Counted from the stretch's first letter, positions 33,823-47,626 are shown. The stretch is DNA of 64,000 nucleotides from Sinohyriopsis cumingii (GCA_028554795.2 CM068832.1:85646511-85710510), one strand, 5' to 3'. A program made the numbers and translations. The notes: generated by a model from the letters alone, not told the origin.

Positions 33823-35455
33823 ATTTCCAGTTCAATGTACTTATGAAACTGGACACAAATATTGAGAATTTGTTGGAGCAGCTGGCCCTCCATGTTCATA
33901 CATAAGGCCCAGACACAGAATACAGAGAAGAAATTCTTGCAATGCCATGTGATTCAGTGGAGGAACTAGAGGGCCTTTGCCAGAGGTTGGAGGAGAATCC
34001 CAAACTGCCCAAGAAGATGGTAAATTGGGGCTTTATTTCCTATTTAAAAAAAACTGTTATAACCTTTATTTGCTGTTGTGAACCTCAATATGCATTATGC
34101 GAGTTCTGCAGTGCCTGTATAATTATTTTTGGGGGTGTGGTGAACATGTAGTGGTCAGCTGTTTTGTCTTACGGATGTAGGCCAAAACATGTTTAGAGAT
34201 GAACATGTAACAGGTATTTTACTACATATACACTATTACATATTATGTGGCTACTTTAATTCAATCCTTGAGTGAATGTCATTTATGAAGTTAATAGATT
34301 CACGGTGGTTAATTTGGTTTATAAATGCTATTAGTACATTGTGTTGCATAGTTAATGTTATCAAATTCTTTTCAAGTTAGAGAAATTAAATTTGCTTGCA
34401 AAACCATGGCAAAAAATAACTATATACAAGCATATTTTGTCACATCGATCGTGAAATACTACTACTACTAATAATATCAAAATCAAAAAATTTTAATATT
34501 ATTATTATTATTATTTTCAGATATGCTACTTGAGCTCCCTTGGCAGGTTTACAATTGACGATAGTGTCTGCAGGATGATGGAAAAGCTTAAAACAAAAAG
34601 ACTGGCCAGAGTTTAGTCCAAAGGGACGTAAAGGGAAAAAAGCATTTCAAGAGCTTGTGATATGTCAGGTTTTGATAAATAAGTATGGCTTGATTTAAAT
34701 TGTGTTTTTCATGTGACTTGCCAGAGATTTTTAAATGAATTGATAAAGTAACTTGAGACCACATTTCAAAGTACATGTTTTAAAAATATTCCATTGATTA
34801 TTTGCTGTCATTTAGAAAAATGCAATGCATCCTTTGTTGTGAAACTTATTTTAAAACATTGTATTACTCTTGCAGAAGCCTGCTTGAAAAATAATGGCAA
34901 AGCAAAGGCAAATGGAATGGAAGAGACCATATCAGAGACCCTCAAATATGCACCCAACCAACGCAGAATGATAAAAAACAAGGTAATCCAAATGATTCTT
35001 ATTTCATCAATATTGGATTCAGTTTTGTCTTTTAAAGCATAGTATTTTCAAAGCGGATGCATTTCTAAACTGATAACAAAATCAGCTTATCCTATTGCCC
35101 AGGACTATCAGAGCTAGAGTCCAGCTAACTACAATATGCATATATCTTGTCTGATTGGACAAGTGCCTCCATTTGGAATTTTTATTCACATGAAATATTT
35201 GGATGAAATAAATTCATCTTTGTGCAAATTGATTGCACCATCCACTTGCCAGAAATGACAAGTAAGTGCAAAGTTATCTTGTATCATGTCTTAACGATAG
35301 TAAGGGAAGCACAAGTGCAGTGAAGAAAATTTCATACATTTTTATAATGCTGATTAACATGACTTCTGCATATGTAACTAGTGCTGAGATGATATGACTT
35401 TATTTAAGCATTACAATTTTGTTTTAATTTGCAGGTGCGTGAGCAGAAGAAATAA
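33823..35455 (+). pseudogene. DUF4806-type host gene, four exons, damaged
   Basis: Exons with proper AG/GT borders: 33823-34019, 34521-34668, 34876-34982 and 35435-35455 (stop TAA). Phases join correctly across all three introns. The first gives a helical part with LLEQLA and then DSVEELEGL; the second gives YLSSLGRFTIDDSV followed, in another frame, by KGRKGKKAFQEL; the third gives ETLKYAPNQRR. This order matches the DUF4806 domain, found near the C-terminus of uncharacterised invertebrate and vertebrate proteins. TAA at 33903 and TAG at 34614, plus a frame change within exon 2, break it. Pseudogene is the simplest reading; sequencing error is possible. Upstream exons are not identified. Function is unknown. 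Confidence 0.65.
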
Positions 35456-35689
35456 TAGATAAACTTTACAGTGGAGTTGGAGTCTGATTCTGATTCATAA
35501 TCTTAATTAAATCTAGAAAATGAACATTAAAGTCATATTAAAATATATGTTGTATTGTTTCCTTCTTTCATTTTTCTCTTAAAAACAAATGTCTGAACCT
35601 TTAGTCTGTAAATTCAGTGGATTCCTTATCAGCCCATCTACGTTTACTTTACACCATGCTACTTTAAAAAAAAATGAATTATCCCCATT

Positions 35690-35875
35690 GGGGTAGGACT
35701 GATCGGCCTGGTGTCAGGATAATGTGACTGGATGCAACATCATACTACATGTTTGCAGCATGATGCCCCAGTGCTATACATCACTATGAACTGCCACACT
35801 GCAGACATCGTAGCAATATGACTGAAAAATTATTCAAGCTACGTTAAAAATCCAATCACACACACACAATTCCAT
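35690..35875 (+). mobile_element. SINE tail, same family as 10684-10955
   Basis: GGATAATGTGACTGG, GCATGATGC, GTAGCAATATGA, AAGCTACGTTAAAAAT and a CA repeat occur in the same order as in the copy at 10684. The tRNA-like head is missing, so the copy is 5'-truncated. Confidence 0.7.
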
Positions 35876-37204
35876 TCTTCGATCCAGAACCAACACTAAT
35901 TCCGTACTACAGTTCTTGCATTTCAATCCGATTTTGCTTTTGAAATGTAGTGCCGCTCGATTCATAATGAACCCATTCATTTCAAACACTCGCAAATACT
36001 TACTATTCCTGTCTACAACTGAAAAATATCTATATAAAAAAACGTGTAACTGTGTTTTATGCAAGGGCATGGAGATGCACAAAAACTTGCAGCTGAAGCT
36101 TGAATAAAACCCCGACTGTGGATAAGACTTTACCCATCGATTACCCCAGCTTGGGGATAAATTCCGACCATGACGATTTATTATATATCCTATGACTGCT
36201 CCAGCTTGAGGGCAAAATCCAAACACATCCCTAAAAAGATAACAAGTATAACGGCTCTTTACCTTCTGTAAATGGCACTTGAGCTTCCTGATGCTGTTGT
36301 ATCTGCCATTTGACAGAATCACGAACGTGGGTATATTTCTTAATTGCCTCTAGTTGTTGAGCTAGTTTAGCTGTATGAAATTCCTTTGTGCAGACTCACT
36401 CATTATTAATATTACAACAGTGATTTAATTACACATCACCTGTCAGCACACCAATGATAAGTCAGTTATTTTATAACACACCAACAAGCTTGAACCTTGC
36501 ACCCCCCCCCCTTTTTTTTTTTCATTTTGGGCACCTGTGGACATGAATCTGCAAGGCTCAAATTGTCATTTTTAATATAAGATCTCAACATTTTTAAGGC
36601 CTTAATTTTAAAGACATCCGTAAAACCCCTAAAAGGTTATCAACTGGATCACCAGCCTTCGTTTAGAGTAACAGCAAGTATATATATATATTTAGGTCTA
36701 AGGAAACACAATAAAAATGTTTGATTTAACAATGACATATTTGCCTCAGGTCTGTGATCCTGAAGTGAATATTAACTGTCCATTTATTTTCTTGGCTTTC
36801 CTTTACTAGGAAATTGATTATAGAGATTTCTGCGATGGTGAAGGCAATGTAAAAATTGGTTACTATAACATACTTTTTACGCCATGTTTGAAAAAATAAA
36901 TCCAGTGGAAAGGTTATAGTCTGAAAACCTTCATTAAATTAAGTAAACATAGGGGAAAAAACTTTAAGAGTTCATAAATATTTTTCAGTGCTGAATAAAG
37001 ATATAACATAACACTTTCTGCTGTGATTTTAATAGTTTCTGACAGCATGAAAAATTTCTAGAACTATAATGTATAAATGTTCTCAAAAGATTATATTAAT
37101 ATGGGGGAAAAATCTGTTATGAAATAAACCGACAAGATCTTGTATGAATTCATGTTATCTTTAAATATGATATTTGTGTGAAAATATCTGGAAGAAAAAG
37201 CAAG
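35876..37204. other. AT-rich DNA, no gene seen
   Basis: C and T runs lie at about 36501-36522. A minus-strand open frame at 35834-36322 has no motif and overlaps the SINE tail, so I do not support it as a gene. Confidence 0.45.
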
Positions 37205-37670
37205 ATGGTGCCACTCACACATACAATGTGGTTGCCACAGTGGCCATATTAAGAAAATTTTTGTCGCTACTTCTGAATGGATAATTGTGTCAGCGTGTCA
37301 ACATGTGTACAAAATACTTATGTTGATGTCTAGCAGGTCCTGAATGAGAATTATGGTGCTGTACAGACATCCTATAAGGCCACCAATGTGGCCATCCTGA
37401 AAATCTTGTTATCACTACTTCTCCTGAATGAATCATCATATCAGTGAAAGACTTCTTATGTCTAGTTGGACGTAAATGAAAATAGTGCCAATCTAACCTC
37501 CAATATGGCTGTTTTAATGGGCATCTGGAAAACCCTTCCTTGCTACTTCTCCTAGATGGCTGGTCATTTTGACATTGTGCTTTCACTAGATGACCTATTT
37601 GATGTCTCGTTGGCTGTAAATGGAACTATGCATATGGTTTTGATGTCTAGTTGGTCCTAAATGTGGTTTT
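37205..37670 (+). repeat. Degenerate tandem repeat, unit about 133-145 bp
   Basis: Three to four diverged units share two landmarks. The first is CCA-N-TGTGGCCAT followed by GCTACTTCTCCTGAATG-like words (near 37232, 37380 and 37497). The second is GATGTCTAGTTGGTCCTAAATG-like words (near 37325, 37458, 37600 and 37643). I see no coding potential. Family unknown. Confidence 0.75.
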
Positions 37671-39756
37671 TGCTGCTCATAAACTTCTAATGGTATTATA
37701 GTTGGTTAATTAATGAAATTGCTGTACAAAATTAAAAGGCCTTCTCGCTTTCTACCAAGTTTGGATACAATTATCTTTACCAGCTAGGATTTCTTGATCC
37801 TCTTTTTTATACATCAACCCTTCGCATATATAGTTAGCTAAAACAGTATTTTGAACAATTAATTGCCCTCTTGCAAATAAAATCCCAATTGCATGCTTTT
37901 ACCAATGTGAGAGCTCCTTATATAAGTAGCTAAGTATTCAGTAACTGAATTTCCACATCCACATGCATCAACTCTGAATTAAAAGTTGCAAAACGTATAC
38001 AAATTGGAAAATCTTGAGACATGTGTCACTTTGCATGGTGGGTGTTATGATTCAAATGCAACAAGGAAATTGAATTAGGGTTAATTTCTTTAAGCTGTAT
38101 TCAATCATGGGGCCCTGGGTTATAGAATGGTCTAGGCATACACATCACTCAAACTAATCAACTCTCTCTAGTCCAACCAATGTGTGTATATGAGAAAGCT
38201 TGCCAGTAGCGTTATGTGTGTTGATTTCCTCCAATAAATATGCTGGCTGCCATGTAAAGCCTAAGATGTCCTGAAAAATGGTGTTAAGCTCCATACAAGC
38301 AAGCTAAACAATCAATGATATGATGGAACAGTAGACACCATTTTAGCTAAATATGCCAAGAATTGATTTAGAGACTTGGTTAGTGATGATGACTTAAAAT
38401 TGGCAAGGGATTAAAAAGATAAAAGAAATGACCTTCATGGCACTGTAATATAACAAATGAGGAAAAACAAAAGTTTATTGCATTTGAACCTTTTGTTTTT
38501 TCACAGTTTCAATTTAATTTAAGTCATAAGGCCCCTTATTTTGCCTTACCAAACATATAGCAAGTTATTACCTCAAGCCCTAGCACTAATAATGCCTCAC
38601 AAGTAAGCAGTCTTTTATGAAGTCTCAGGTCTGAGTATATGTCTAGCATTACTTATGTCCAGTTTGTTTATACAATTCTTTCTCACATGGTACAGTTTTC
38701 AGAGAGACACGATAAATTCAACAAGTGTGGTAATGAAGGGACAGGCATTCTTTATTTATGCACACATCCCAAAGGGACATTGCTATGTTTGAATCAACAC
38801 TGAACTGAAGAATGGAGCATCAGCTGCATCAATTAAAATATTGTGGCCCACACAAAATACTGCAAGGACTGTGATCTATTTATGAGTGCAATGGGCATGA
38901 ATTACTGTAGCAGACTGGAGGAAGTAATCCGAATTTATTAATATCTTGAAGCTAAATATAATAAAGATTTCATCTATAATCTGTGGAATCGTTTTTGCAC
39001 ACAGTTTGCAGGATTTGTCTTTGGATCATCGTTTTTCTTTTTCTTCATCATTCTAGCTTATGGTATCTTGATAAGTCTTATGGTGCCGTGCAACTGCACT
39101 TGATGATTACCACAGCCAGTGACATTGTATCAAATCTTTTGGGATCAGATGATTCAATGCAAATTCCACATAACCTATCACCATCCTTATGTTTGCCATC
39201 TGACTTACTAAGTTATTTTGCCTAAATAATAATAAAAACAATCTGGTCTGATGTATTGATAGCGTTCTGAATGACCATAATATATTCTCTGTATCTACCC
39301 TAGAAAATCCTGAGTGGATCGCTGTTTGGTTTTAATAAACCAAAGTAATCCAATGAAAGGCATTTTACAGACACAAGTGTCTGTTTCCTGTATGCAGTGA
39401 TTAAATGATAGTATTATGTCTTTATTTTTTAAAACTGATGATACATATGATCACCTTCAATGTGCAATATTAGTTATATTAATTAACGAGTGGCAATATT
39501 TGAATTTCAAAGATAAAAGTGTATGCCATGATCACTTTAGTAGGATGATTTGTCAAGTGAGGTTATCTTTTCTGTTTGAATAAATATTGTTGACTAAACT
39601 ATTTTCGCAAGTTATGACATAAGAATGATTCAAAGAAAGAAAATTCATTAAATTGAACATATAAAATGTAATACTGCAACAGAGTCTAGATGAACTATTT
39701 CTTCAGAGACACAATCCAGACTATGTGGCAGCAAAATTATCAAATAGGACACAACT
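37671..39756. other. AT-rich DNA, no gene seen
   Basis: Nothing coding or structured is recognised. A Leu/Ser-rich frame at 38983-39225 lacks any motif. Confidence 0.5.
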
Positions 39757-39909
39757 AAGAGACAATCACATTTTCAGTCACAATGGTTTGACAATTATAA
39801 ATGGCTTGAATTCATTGACTATGAAGGCAAAGTGATTTGCAGTTACTGCAAAAAACGTTCCCAAACTGTCACAGATTTTAAATTCTACCAGTGGACTTGT
39901 AAGTGTAAC
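39757..39909 (+). pseudogene. TTF/BED-type zinc-finger relic (hAT-related)
   Basis: One frame opens after a stop near 39745 and reads FQSQWFDNYKWLEFID, a Gly-Lys-Val turn, then CSYCKK, ending at a TGA at 39907. The W-x3-Y-x-WL spacing with a C-x2-C pair is the N-terminal zinc-finger signature of hAT-like transposases and the domesticated proteins derived from them. Only about 45 residues remain and no transposase core follows within several kb. Bases AAGTG after the last codons could be a degenerate donor site, so it could alternatively be one exon. Confidence 0.55.
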
Positions 39910-42304
39910 TGAAATTCAGGATTTAATTGAGCAAGTCTCATGATGGTATTATACCTAATAAAGCAAAATGTAGCACAGTATATTCATGACACTTAGGCCA
40001 GCATGTACAAAATATTCCTCAAGTTACAGTTGTTAGCACTCCACTAAGAAATGTCTTTTTACAATAAATAAAAATGTAATGGAAAAAAAATCGATAAAGT
40101 GATTGCACTCTTTAACATAGCCTACTACCTAACTCAATAATGAAAATGATTTGGTTCATTATATCTTTGTGTTTTATGGAATAAATGCATACATCTGATT
40201 GAATTTTAGGCAAGAGACTGAACTTTTGGGTTAAGTTAAAATGTATGTGGAACAAATGCATTTTCTAAAACTACTTGCATCAGTGTGGATTGTGACTTTT
40301 CTTTAAGATAACTCTAAATGGTACTGGGTATATATCATTTTCTTCAACTGCGCACTGTTGTCTTCCATTTGATTTGATGACTTACAGCTATACTGTCTAT
40401 ACTTCATTTACAGCTGAAATAAGTTTTGCATTAGCACCTGAATCAGACAAAAAAGGTTGTGTTCTGGTGTGTGAATAGAAATGGCTAAAAGTAATATAGA
40501 CAAAAGCCATAAGAGTACACAAGTTACATATGAAAACCACCAATTCGCTTGCATGTGTGGCATACAAGTTCAAAGATTTGCTTCATGTTTATTTGTGTAC
40601 ACACATTGTTCAACTCATAAGATAATTTAAGAGCTATTTCTATATTGTATGCATAATTCATTTGCAAATATGATTAGTGGGCCACACCGAATTCCATACT
40701 ATTAGTTCACTTGGCAATATGGTAACGTCAGCTGAAAAGCATAATCATCCATTAAAAGAACATTATGATATGAACATTAGGTATTTAGAACATATAGATT
40801 TTTCTTTTCCAAATGGAGTCCAAGTAATTATTGCCCAATCCAGGTATAATTTTGTACACAAGTAAAGAACAAAATAAGATAAATCTTCATTTATTTGCAA
40901 TTGATAATACACTTCTTAATGAATATACACTTTTACATTTATTTTGTATCACTTGAATAAACAAAATTTCTTTCAGTTCATTTTAAACTTTTATTTTATA
41001 TCACTTGAGTAAACAATATCTCTTTGGTTTCATTTAACACTTAGAAACAGGTTATTCCAGTTACAATAATCAACTCTGGAAACAATAAACAAACTGGAAC
41101 TTTTGATCTAATTATATTACATTTACTAGGGTTAAAACAATAAATTCCTTAACATAATAAATTAACAGTTCCAGTTAATCAAACACAAAATCATCTTTTA
41201 TACAGGGTGTGAACTGTTAATATTTACAGGATAAAGCTTATAGTTTCCAAATCGATTGAAGCTCACATGTTGCAGTTGCTGGCACATATCTATTTCCAGC
41301 ATGGTTTGCATACATTCCACCTTTAATAATTTTGTTACTTCCCCATCCCACCCCATTCAGTAACAAGTTTCAAAAATCAGGCTCATTCTAAGGCAAAGTC
41401 TGTAACTTGTGTACCACAGTCATCAGAGAGACAAAGATGCAAAACTTTATGATGCCTGTCAAAGGAAGAAAACAGTTTGTTGTTTACCCAAGTTTTGAAC
41501 CAGTTAACTTGAATTCTCAGACCATCAATTGCTACAGCCCCACTAATTACAATTGTTAGAGAATAATGAGAACTCACCTTCAGTTATCTGTGTATATATA
41601 TAATTTTAATAACCAAGAATACCGCATGTCTGGGAACATTATAGCATTCAATGGTAACGTCAGAACTGAGATGAGAGAATTAAACAAGCATAGTACATGA
41701 CATAATATATCCATAAAATATTGACTGGGAAAAATACTACAGAACACCATTTTTGCTGGCAGTAAGATGTTGAACCTATATGTCATAAATATCAGGTTGG
41801 ACATCTAGGACCAGTAATATTCATAATGGGCAGTACCCCCCCCCCCCCAAAGTGAGAAGGGCCTGATTTGTAATCTCAGCCACCCAACCTATCACAGCCT
41901 TTATAGTACTTGAAACAAATATTGAGTAATAGTAAAACAAACTCTGAAAGTTATTAAAACCAATTTGTTATATTTCCATAACTCTGCATAGTTAACTGTG
42001 CAAGCAGACTTAAACATATCAGTGTATGACAGTTAAATTGAGGTATAGCATCGATTAACAGAAGCTACGAATTCATCAGCAAGCAGTGAACAATCATCTT
42101 CACAATAAATGTCAAACATTAGCATCCATAAGCTGTCAAGACAAGTTGTTACACTGGATATATAATCATCCATTTATTTCAAACAAGCTGTGAAAAACGA
42201 ACCTCACGTCCGCTAAATGTACGCTGGCCATTACAAAGGATGCTTTAATAGATTAATGTTTATCGTCGTGTCTTGACAACCATTTTGCGCGCGCACAACG
42301 GAAA
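39910..42304. other. AT-rich DNA, no gene seen
   Basis: No coding motif. A C run of about 14 lies at 41829-41843. The minus-strand frames at 41383-41804 are not convincing. Confidence 0.5.
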
Positions 42305-42430
42305 GTCATGCTATATATTTGTTACTTGTGAACGTATTCGTGGGCAGCACGCTATATATTGTTCCTGTGGCCGTATTCGCGGGCAGAATGCTATATGTTT
42401 GTTCTTCGTGAACGTATTTTTGGGCAGTTA
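42305..42430 (+). repeat. Three tandem copies of a 40-bp unit
   Basis: Units start at the word GCTATAT near 42309, 42350 and 42389. Each runs through TTGTT-CTTGTG, a CGTATTC-like block and GGGCAG. CTGCCCA words in the opposite sense follow near 42461, 42481 and 42643. A CpG-rich start (GCGCGCGC at about 42287) precedes them. Confidence 0.75.
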
Positions 42431-42665
42431 CTTTGTCATCTTCAACCTAAAGGTCAAAACTGCCCATGAAATTTATATATCTGCCCACGAACCGAAAACA
42501 TGAATAGGACTATAACATAAGTATATATACTTATTTTCAACATATACATAATTACTATGTAAGAAATACAACCTATGTATATATATTTTGATTTGAAATG
42601 TAAACTATATCATGTCCTTCCCGTAAACCCACTTTCGGGATGACTGCCCACAACGCACCTAAAAC

Positions 42666-42666
<1 letters not shown>

Positions 42667-42726
<60 letters not shown>
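42667..42726. repeat. (TA)n microsatellite
   Basis: About 30 uninterrupted TA units. Confidence 0.98.
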
Positions 42727-42727
<1 letters not shown>

Positions 42728-45306
42728 GTATGTATTATATTGGTGTATTATTGACCTTTATTCATAGTTGGTATTAGGAGTTGGTCCTACATATTTAATG
42801 GCACGTATGGTAAATATGTTTACCTAATTTGGTGTTCTACATCTTTGATTTTGACTTTAGATGTTTCCAGAACCCAATTTTCTTAACAGTTTGATGGAAA
42901 GTTATGTTAAGAGGAGGGAGTAGTGGATACACTAATATGATTCGTTTCAAATGAGCGTGTTCTGCAAATGATCGTTTGACCCACATCTCTAATTGTGTCT
43001 TAGGTTGTCTGTTAAGGTTAATTAAATTGGAATTGCTCATTCCTATCTTAACAGCCAAATCGAAATCAGTCCTATTGTTTTGTTTTTTGAAATTAAATTT
43101 GAATTTTAGTTGGGACTTTGTTTATTCCTTGTACTTTTATTTTCAAAAAATCAGTAAATCTTGAGATGTTTGTAATTTGAGACAGAAAAAGTCTTAGTAT
43201 TAAGTGTTTGCCTTTTGTTTTGTATTATATAGCGTGACGTACTAATATTTGAGACAGAAAGGCTTACTGATCAGTCATATGTATAAAACCAAGAGAAAAC
43301 CGTGTTAAATTAGAATTTCGCAACGTGTAGTCATTAGGTCATTAGACGAAAACTATTGTATTTGCGCATTTAAGAATCATACTGTTGTCTTTAGGTGTTG
43401 CAAGCTTTGGGAAAACTATTACCCTTCAGCAAGACTCACGGGGCTGTTTATTCACCCGGCTACTATAATAATCAAAAGAACAACCACAAGAACAACAAGC
43501 ACGAACAAATATAATTAGTCTTTATTTTCTCCGCTTACATGATTATTCACAAGGACATAATACTGCTAAGTATTAATATTTGTATCTTATTTCAATAAAG
43601 GTCTAAAGCAGCACAATAATAATAAATTATATTAAAAGGGTAAGAAAAAGAAGCACAAATGTTTGCGTTTCAAACTAAATGTCAGTGATCATATTGTGCG
43701 CAAAATAACACGCTGTGTGTAAAATAACAATCCAATAAATTCCAGTTGAATACAATAAATGGAAGAAGCCAACCACCTGTTTTGATTGCAGCACCAACAG
43801 TTTCATGTCAGCTAATAGTGATCAAAGCATGAAGCATAGAAAATGATAAACAATGTCATTGAGAAGCATAACATCATATACATTATTATGTTTGAGATGT
43901 CAATGGTAATTGCTAAATGGAGCAAATATGTTTAAAATATTTCGAAATGCTGATCAAAATTCCTAAGCCAAGCAAACACCCATGTCTGAAAAGACGCTGC
44001 AACAAATGCAAGAATTTCAACTGCATTTCATGTCAATGCTTTGCTTTTGAAGAAAAAAAAATAGTCAGTCAACTTTTATGTCAGAGACTGTTTTCATATT
44101 ATTATATATTGCATGGCAGAAACAATTGAACGATTTTTTAAATAATTTGTTTATGTATGTTTTATCCAGTCAAAATTCTAGACTTATTAGAGTGCGGTAG
44201 TTATAATGTGTTGCAAAGGAAGATTGGCATTGGAGGATCGTATATCAACAATTTCAAGCACATCCAACAATTTTTTACAAGCCTTTGATTTAGCACGATT
44301 TGTTATTTACCTCCTTTACAATTCAAACGTGCAAGTGGCTCTGAATAGCATGGATATTATCCTAAACTTTGGATTACACCATAGTGTAGAGACAAGTGCA
44401 TCTAAGTAGATAAGTATTTTTAATTTTCAAGATGCATTGATTCATTATACTTTATAGTTAATCCAGTATGCTTGCAAATAGTATTGGGATAGAAGACACA
44501 AACTGTTTCGAAAGACATTTACGAATAAACATTAATCTTGTCACTATTTAAATTGTATGTTATGAAAGGAAGACAGAAATATTGATATATATATATGTGT
44601 GTGTGTGTGTATGTGTGTATATTCATAACACAGTCCTATAGGCCCAGAACAAACACAATTCGATTTTCATGTAAATAACAACGATGCAGTTTAATTCCTT
44701 TGTAAATTCAACGCTAATGGATAGAAGGAATGTTAGTAAGATTCAAAATTGCACATGGCTTAATAGTCCTGTATTGTTTGTATGTTAGTGATTTGTTATT
44801 GAATTCATATAAATATCCGACTTATGTTCCAATCCCATCATTATATTAGAAATGAAACGAATTCTGATGAACTGTAAATTTATAGGAAGGTTCTATCTAT
44901 CCCTTGGTCTTTGTTAACTCCGTCCTGATGAAATCTTATCCGTTTTAAACCAATATCAATGTTATTGTTTAAAACTCACAGCTTCTTCGAATTTGATTTG
45001 CAAATGAAAATTCCTGGTTATTCAAGAATAATGTGGGACGTTCTAAAATTGATTAAATTCATAGGTCTGCCGAGCAATTGACAGGTTCCGTTTTCCAGCT
45101 TATAAACAACAGATTGCTTAATCAAATATTTCATATAAATGTTTGCATTAAGTTCTAATAACCCTTTAGGAGCGTTAATGAACGTTTATTAACGAACCAT
45201 TTTATGCATGTAAAACAAATTCCTGAAAATGTATGACTAACACTATAGCAGCACATATGTTTTCTTTGTATTGGTCTTCATCAATTTATTGAATAATTTT
45301 AACAAA

Positions 45307-45307
<1 letters not shown>
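42727..45307. other. AT-rich DNA, no gene seen
   Basis: A small TA/GT repeat lies at 44585-44622. The frame at 43917-44129 is Lys/Cys-rich with KRRCNKCKNFNC, which could hint at a knuckle-like fragment, but there is no supporting context. Confidence 0.4.

Positions 45308-45389
<82 letters not shown>
45308..45389. repeat. (TA)n microsatellite
   Basis: About 41 TA units. Confidence 0.98.
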
Positions 45390-45395
<6 letters not shown>

Positions 45396-45946
45396 ACTAA
45401 ATCTATAAATTGTAAATGCATGTGTGTCCCAAAACGTTTCTATCCATTGAACGTGGCAGGTAGGTCTTCTTTACTGAAAGAAAATGAACGCAAATTATTT
45501 ATGAGCATGGTAATGTCTTACGTATTTTCTTTCTCCTGATATGAAAAGCACCAACTCTTCTTGTTACAGGAGGCTTGTAAATTGGGTGAAGTTTCTCGGC
45601 ATGGGTATGGCTAGTTTGAAACCCAGCTTGTAAATGTTTGTATAATTAGTATCATATAAAATAGAAAAGCCACTCAGATTCCAAACATTATGATATTAAG
45701 AAAGTTTTCTTCCTGATCCTAATATTGAGAAATATGACTAAGCCGCATGGCAAGACGTATATAAAAACCTTGTATAAGTTTCAGGAAAGATCATGATCAA
45801 CAGCATTTTCTTTGTGAAAGATATACACTTGTTGATGTAACTCCCGATATTTAGATACAATGACTAATATACTGTAAGAAATATGTATTTTTATTAAAAA
45901 CAACAAAGAACATCATGTTGATATAATAATGATAATAATATTAATA

Positions 45947-45956
45947 CTACTACTAC

Positions 45957-45991
<35 letters not shown>

Positions 45992-46006
45992 GTTTTATTA
46001 TTATTA
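45947..46006. repeat. (ACT)n-(ATT)n microsatellite
   Basis: TACTACTACTA runs into a long ATT repeat, then an interrupted TTATTATTA. Confidence 0.95.
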
Positions 46007-47535
46007 CGCACTAAATAAGAAAACAATGACGACTCATATAAACGACTTTGTGTGTATGATTGCCTTTCACACTATATTAAGTATCGATTCTGATTCAGTC
46101 TTCATGTTCTCTCATACCACGTATTTGTCCTTAAAGCAAAGTGACGGCGATATCGTTTGCTCCCAACATGCAGAAGTGCAAAGTAAACTAATCATTCTTA
46201 TGTTCTGACACATGCCCAAATGATTCACAAAGAAGTATCCTGCTACATAACAAAATAAAATAAAACGGAGTGCTTACTGCACCAAATGTCAGATTATCGA
46301 TTAAGATCATATATAACAAATACACGAGATGCAGTTTTTATTCCAATTTCTTGGAGCAATCTCTTCCAATATCAATATACTGGGACATGTTCATTATCGG
46401 TCATTTATCTGCATCTGGAGACCCGTTAAATTAAATTGTATAAACTGACTGATAACATGAATTTGAACTAATTATAGTCACAATGTTATCTTGTTATAAA
46501 GTTCTGATTGGTGGGGAAAAGGGATATCAAAGTTATGATCCTGTATTTATTCGAAGGACAAATCCAGCATCAACAATGATTGACATATATGTTTCCTGCG
46601 ATTCTTAAAATATCAATACATGAATATGTGTATGTGTGGGTGGGTCGATGAAACCAAAGGAGCGTTACTGTTACTTTATGTCCATTTTCATTAATGTTGA
46701 TCATCTGAAATCACCAGATACTGTTTCCAATGCTATTCCTATGATAAAAGAACTGAGCCGACAAATACTAATTATATAGGCGTCCAGAGCTTGTAATAGG
46801 AATTGTAATAACCTCTTTATGTGGCTAAAAGTGTGCGTATGGTCAAACGGGAATGATGGTCTTAAAATGGTGAAGGGAATAAGGGTCGACACTTTTTCGG
46901 GTCTAGCGGTATGACGATGTTAAAAAATGGTGAAAAGCGAAAGGGAACGATATATTTATACGGACGCGTTAAATTGAAACATGAACATTTTAATCTACAA
47001 TCTAACAAACACTAACACACCTCTTATACAAACAAAATGCACAAAACAGCTATCAAACGAAGAGGTTATAGGTGTTTATATAAATATGCATTCAACCCAA
47101 CCATTCAAATATCAAATCACGTACAAGCTGAGTTGTTTGTAGACACAATGCTCCACAACACGTCTTTGGAATTAAAACTAGTATCTTTTTTTCTAGAGAT
47201 CTGGGTTGGATTTTATCACTTTCGTAACATTAGTTGCACCTCCCGTGTCTAGCCCGCTGGCTGAACATCCCTGTCCCAAATCATTCCAATTTGTTTTGGT
47301 TGAGACAATGAGACTAAAGTTCAGTTCGTTGGCCTCCTAACTAGAGTTTTCCATTCTTCTTCTATTCATCTTCCTGGCCGTGTGGCATAAAGTTAGGACG
47401 GCCCTAGCAGCTAAACTGTTTTTGGATTTTCATCCCTTCGAAACGCAGTCTTCCGAATTTCATCCCTCTTCTACCTATCTTTCGTTTCCGTCTCTCCTTC
47501 CCCTTCCTTTCTCACTTGGTTCTACGACTCATGAC

Positions 47536-47538
<3 letters not shown>
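46007..47538. other. Mixed AT-rich and GC-richer DNA
   Basis: A pyrimidine-rich patch lies at 47320-47520, directly before an AT microsatellite. No gene is recognised; the frame at 47380-47748 is built on the microsatellite. Confidence 0.4.

Positions 47539-47623
<85 letters not shown>
47539..47623. repeat. (AT)n microsatellite
   Basis: About 42 AT units. Open frames of Ile-Tyr repeats on both strands are artefacts of it. Confidence 0.98.
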
Positions 47624-47626
<3 letters not shown>

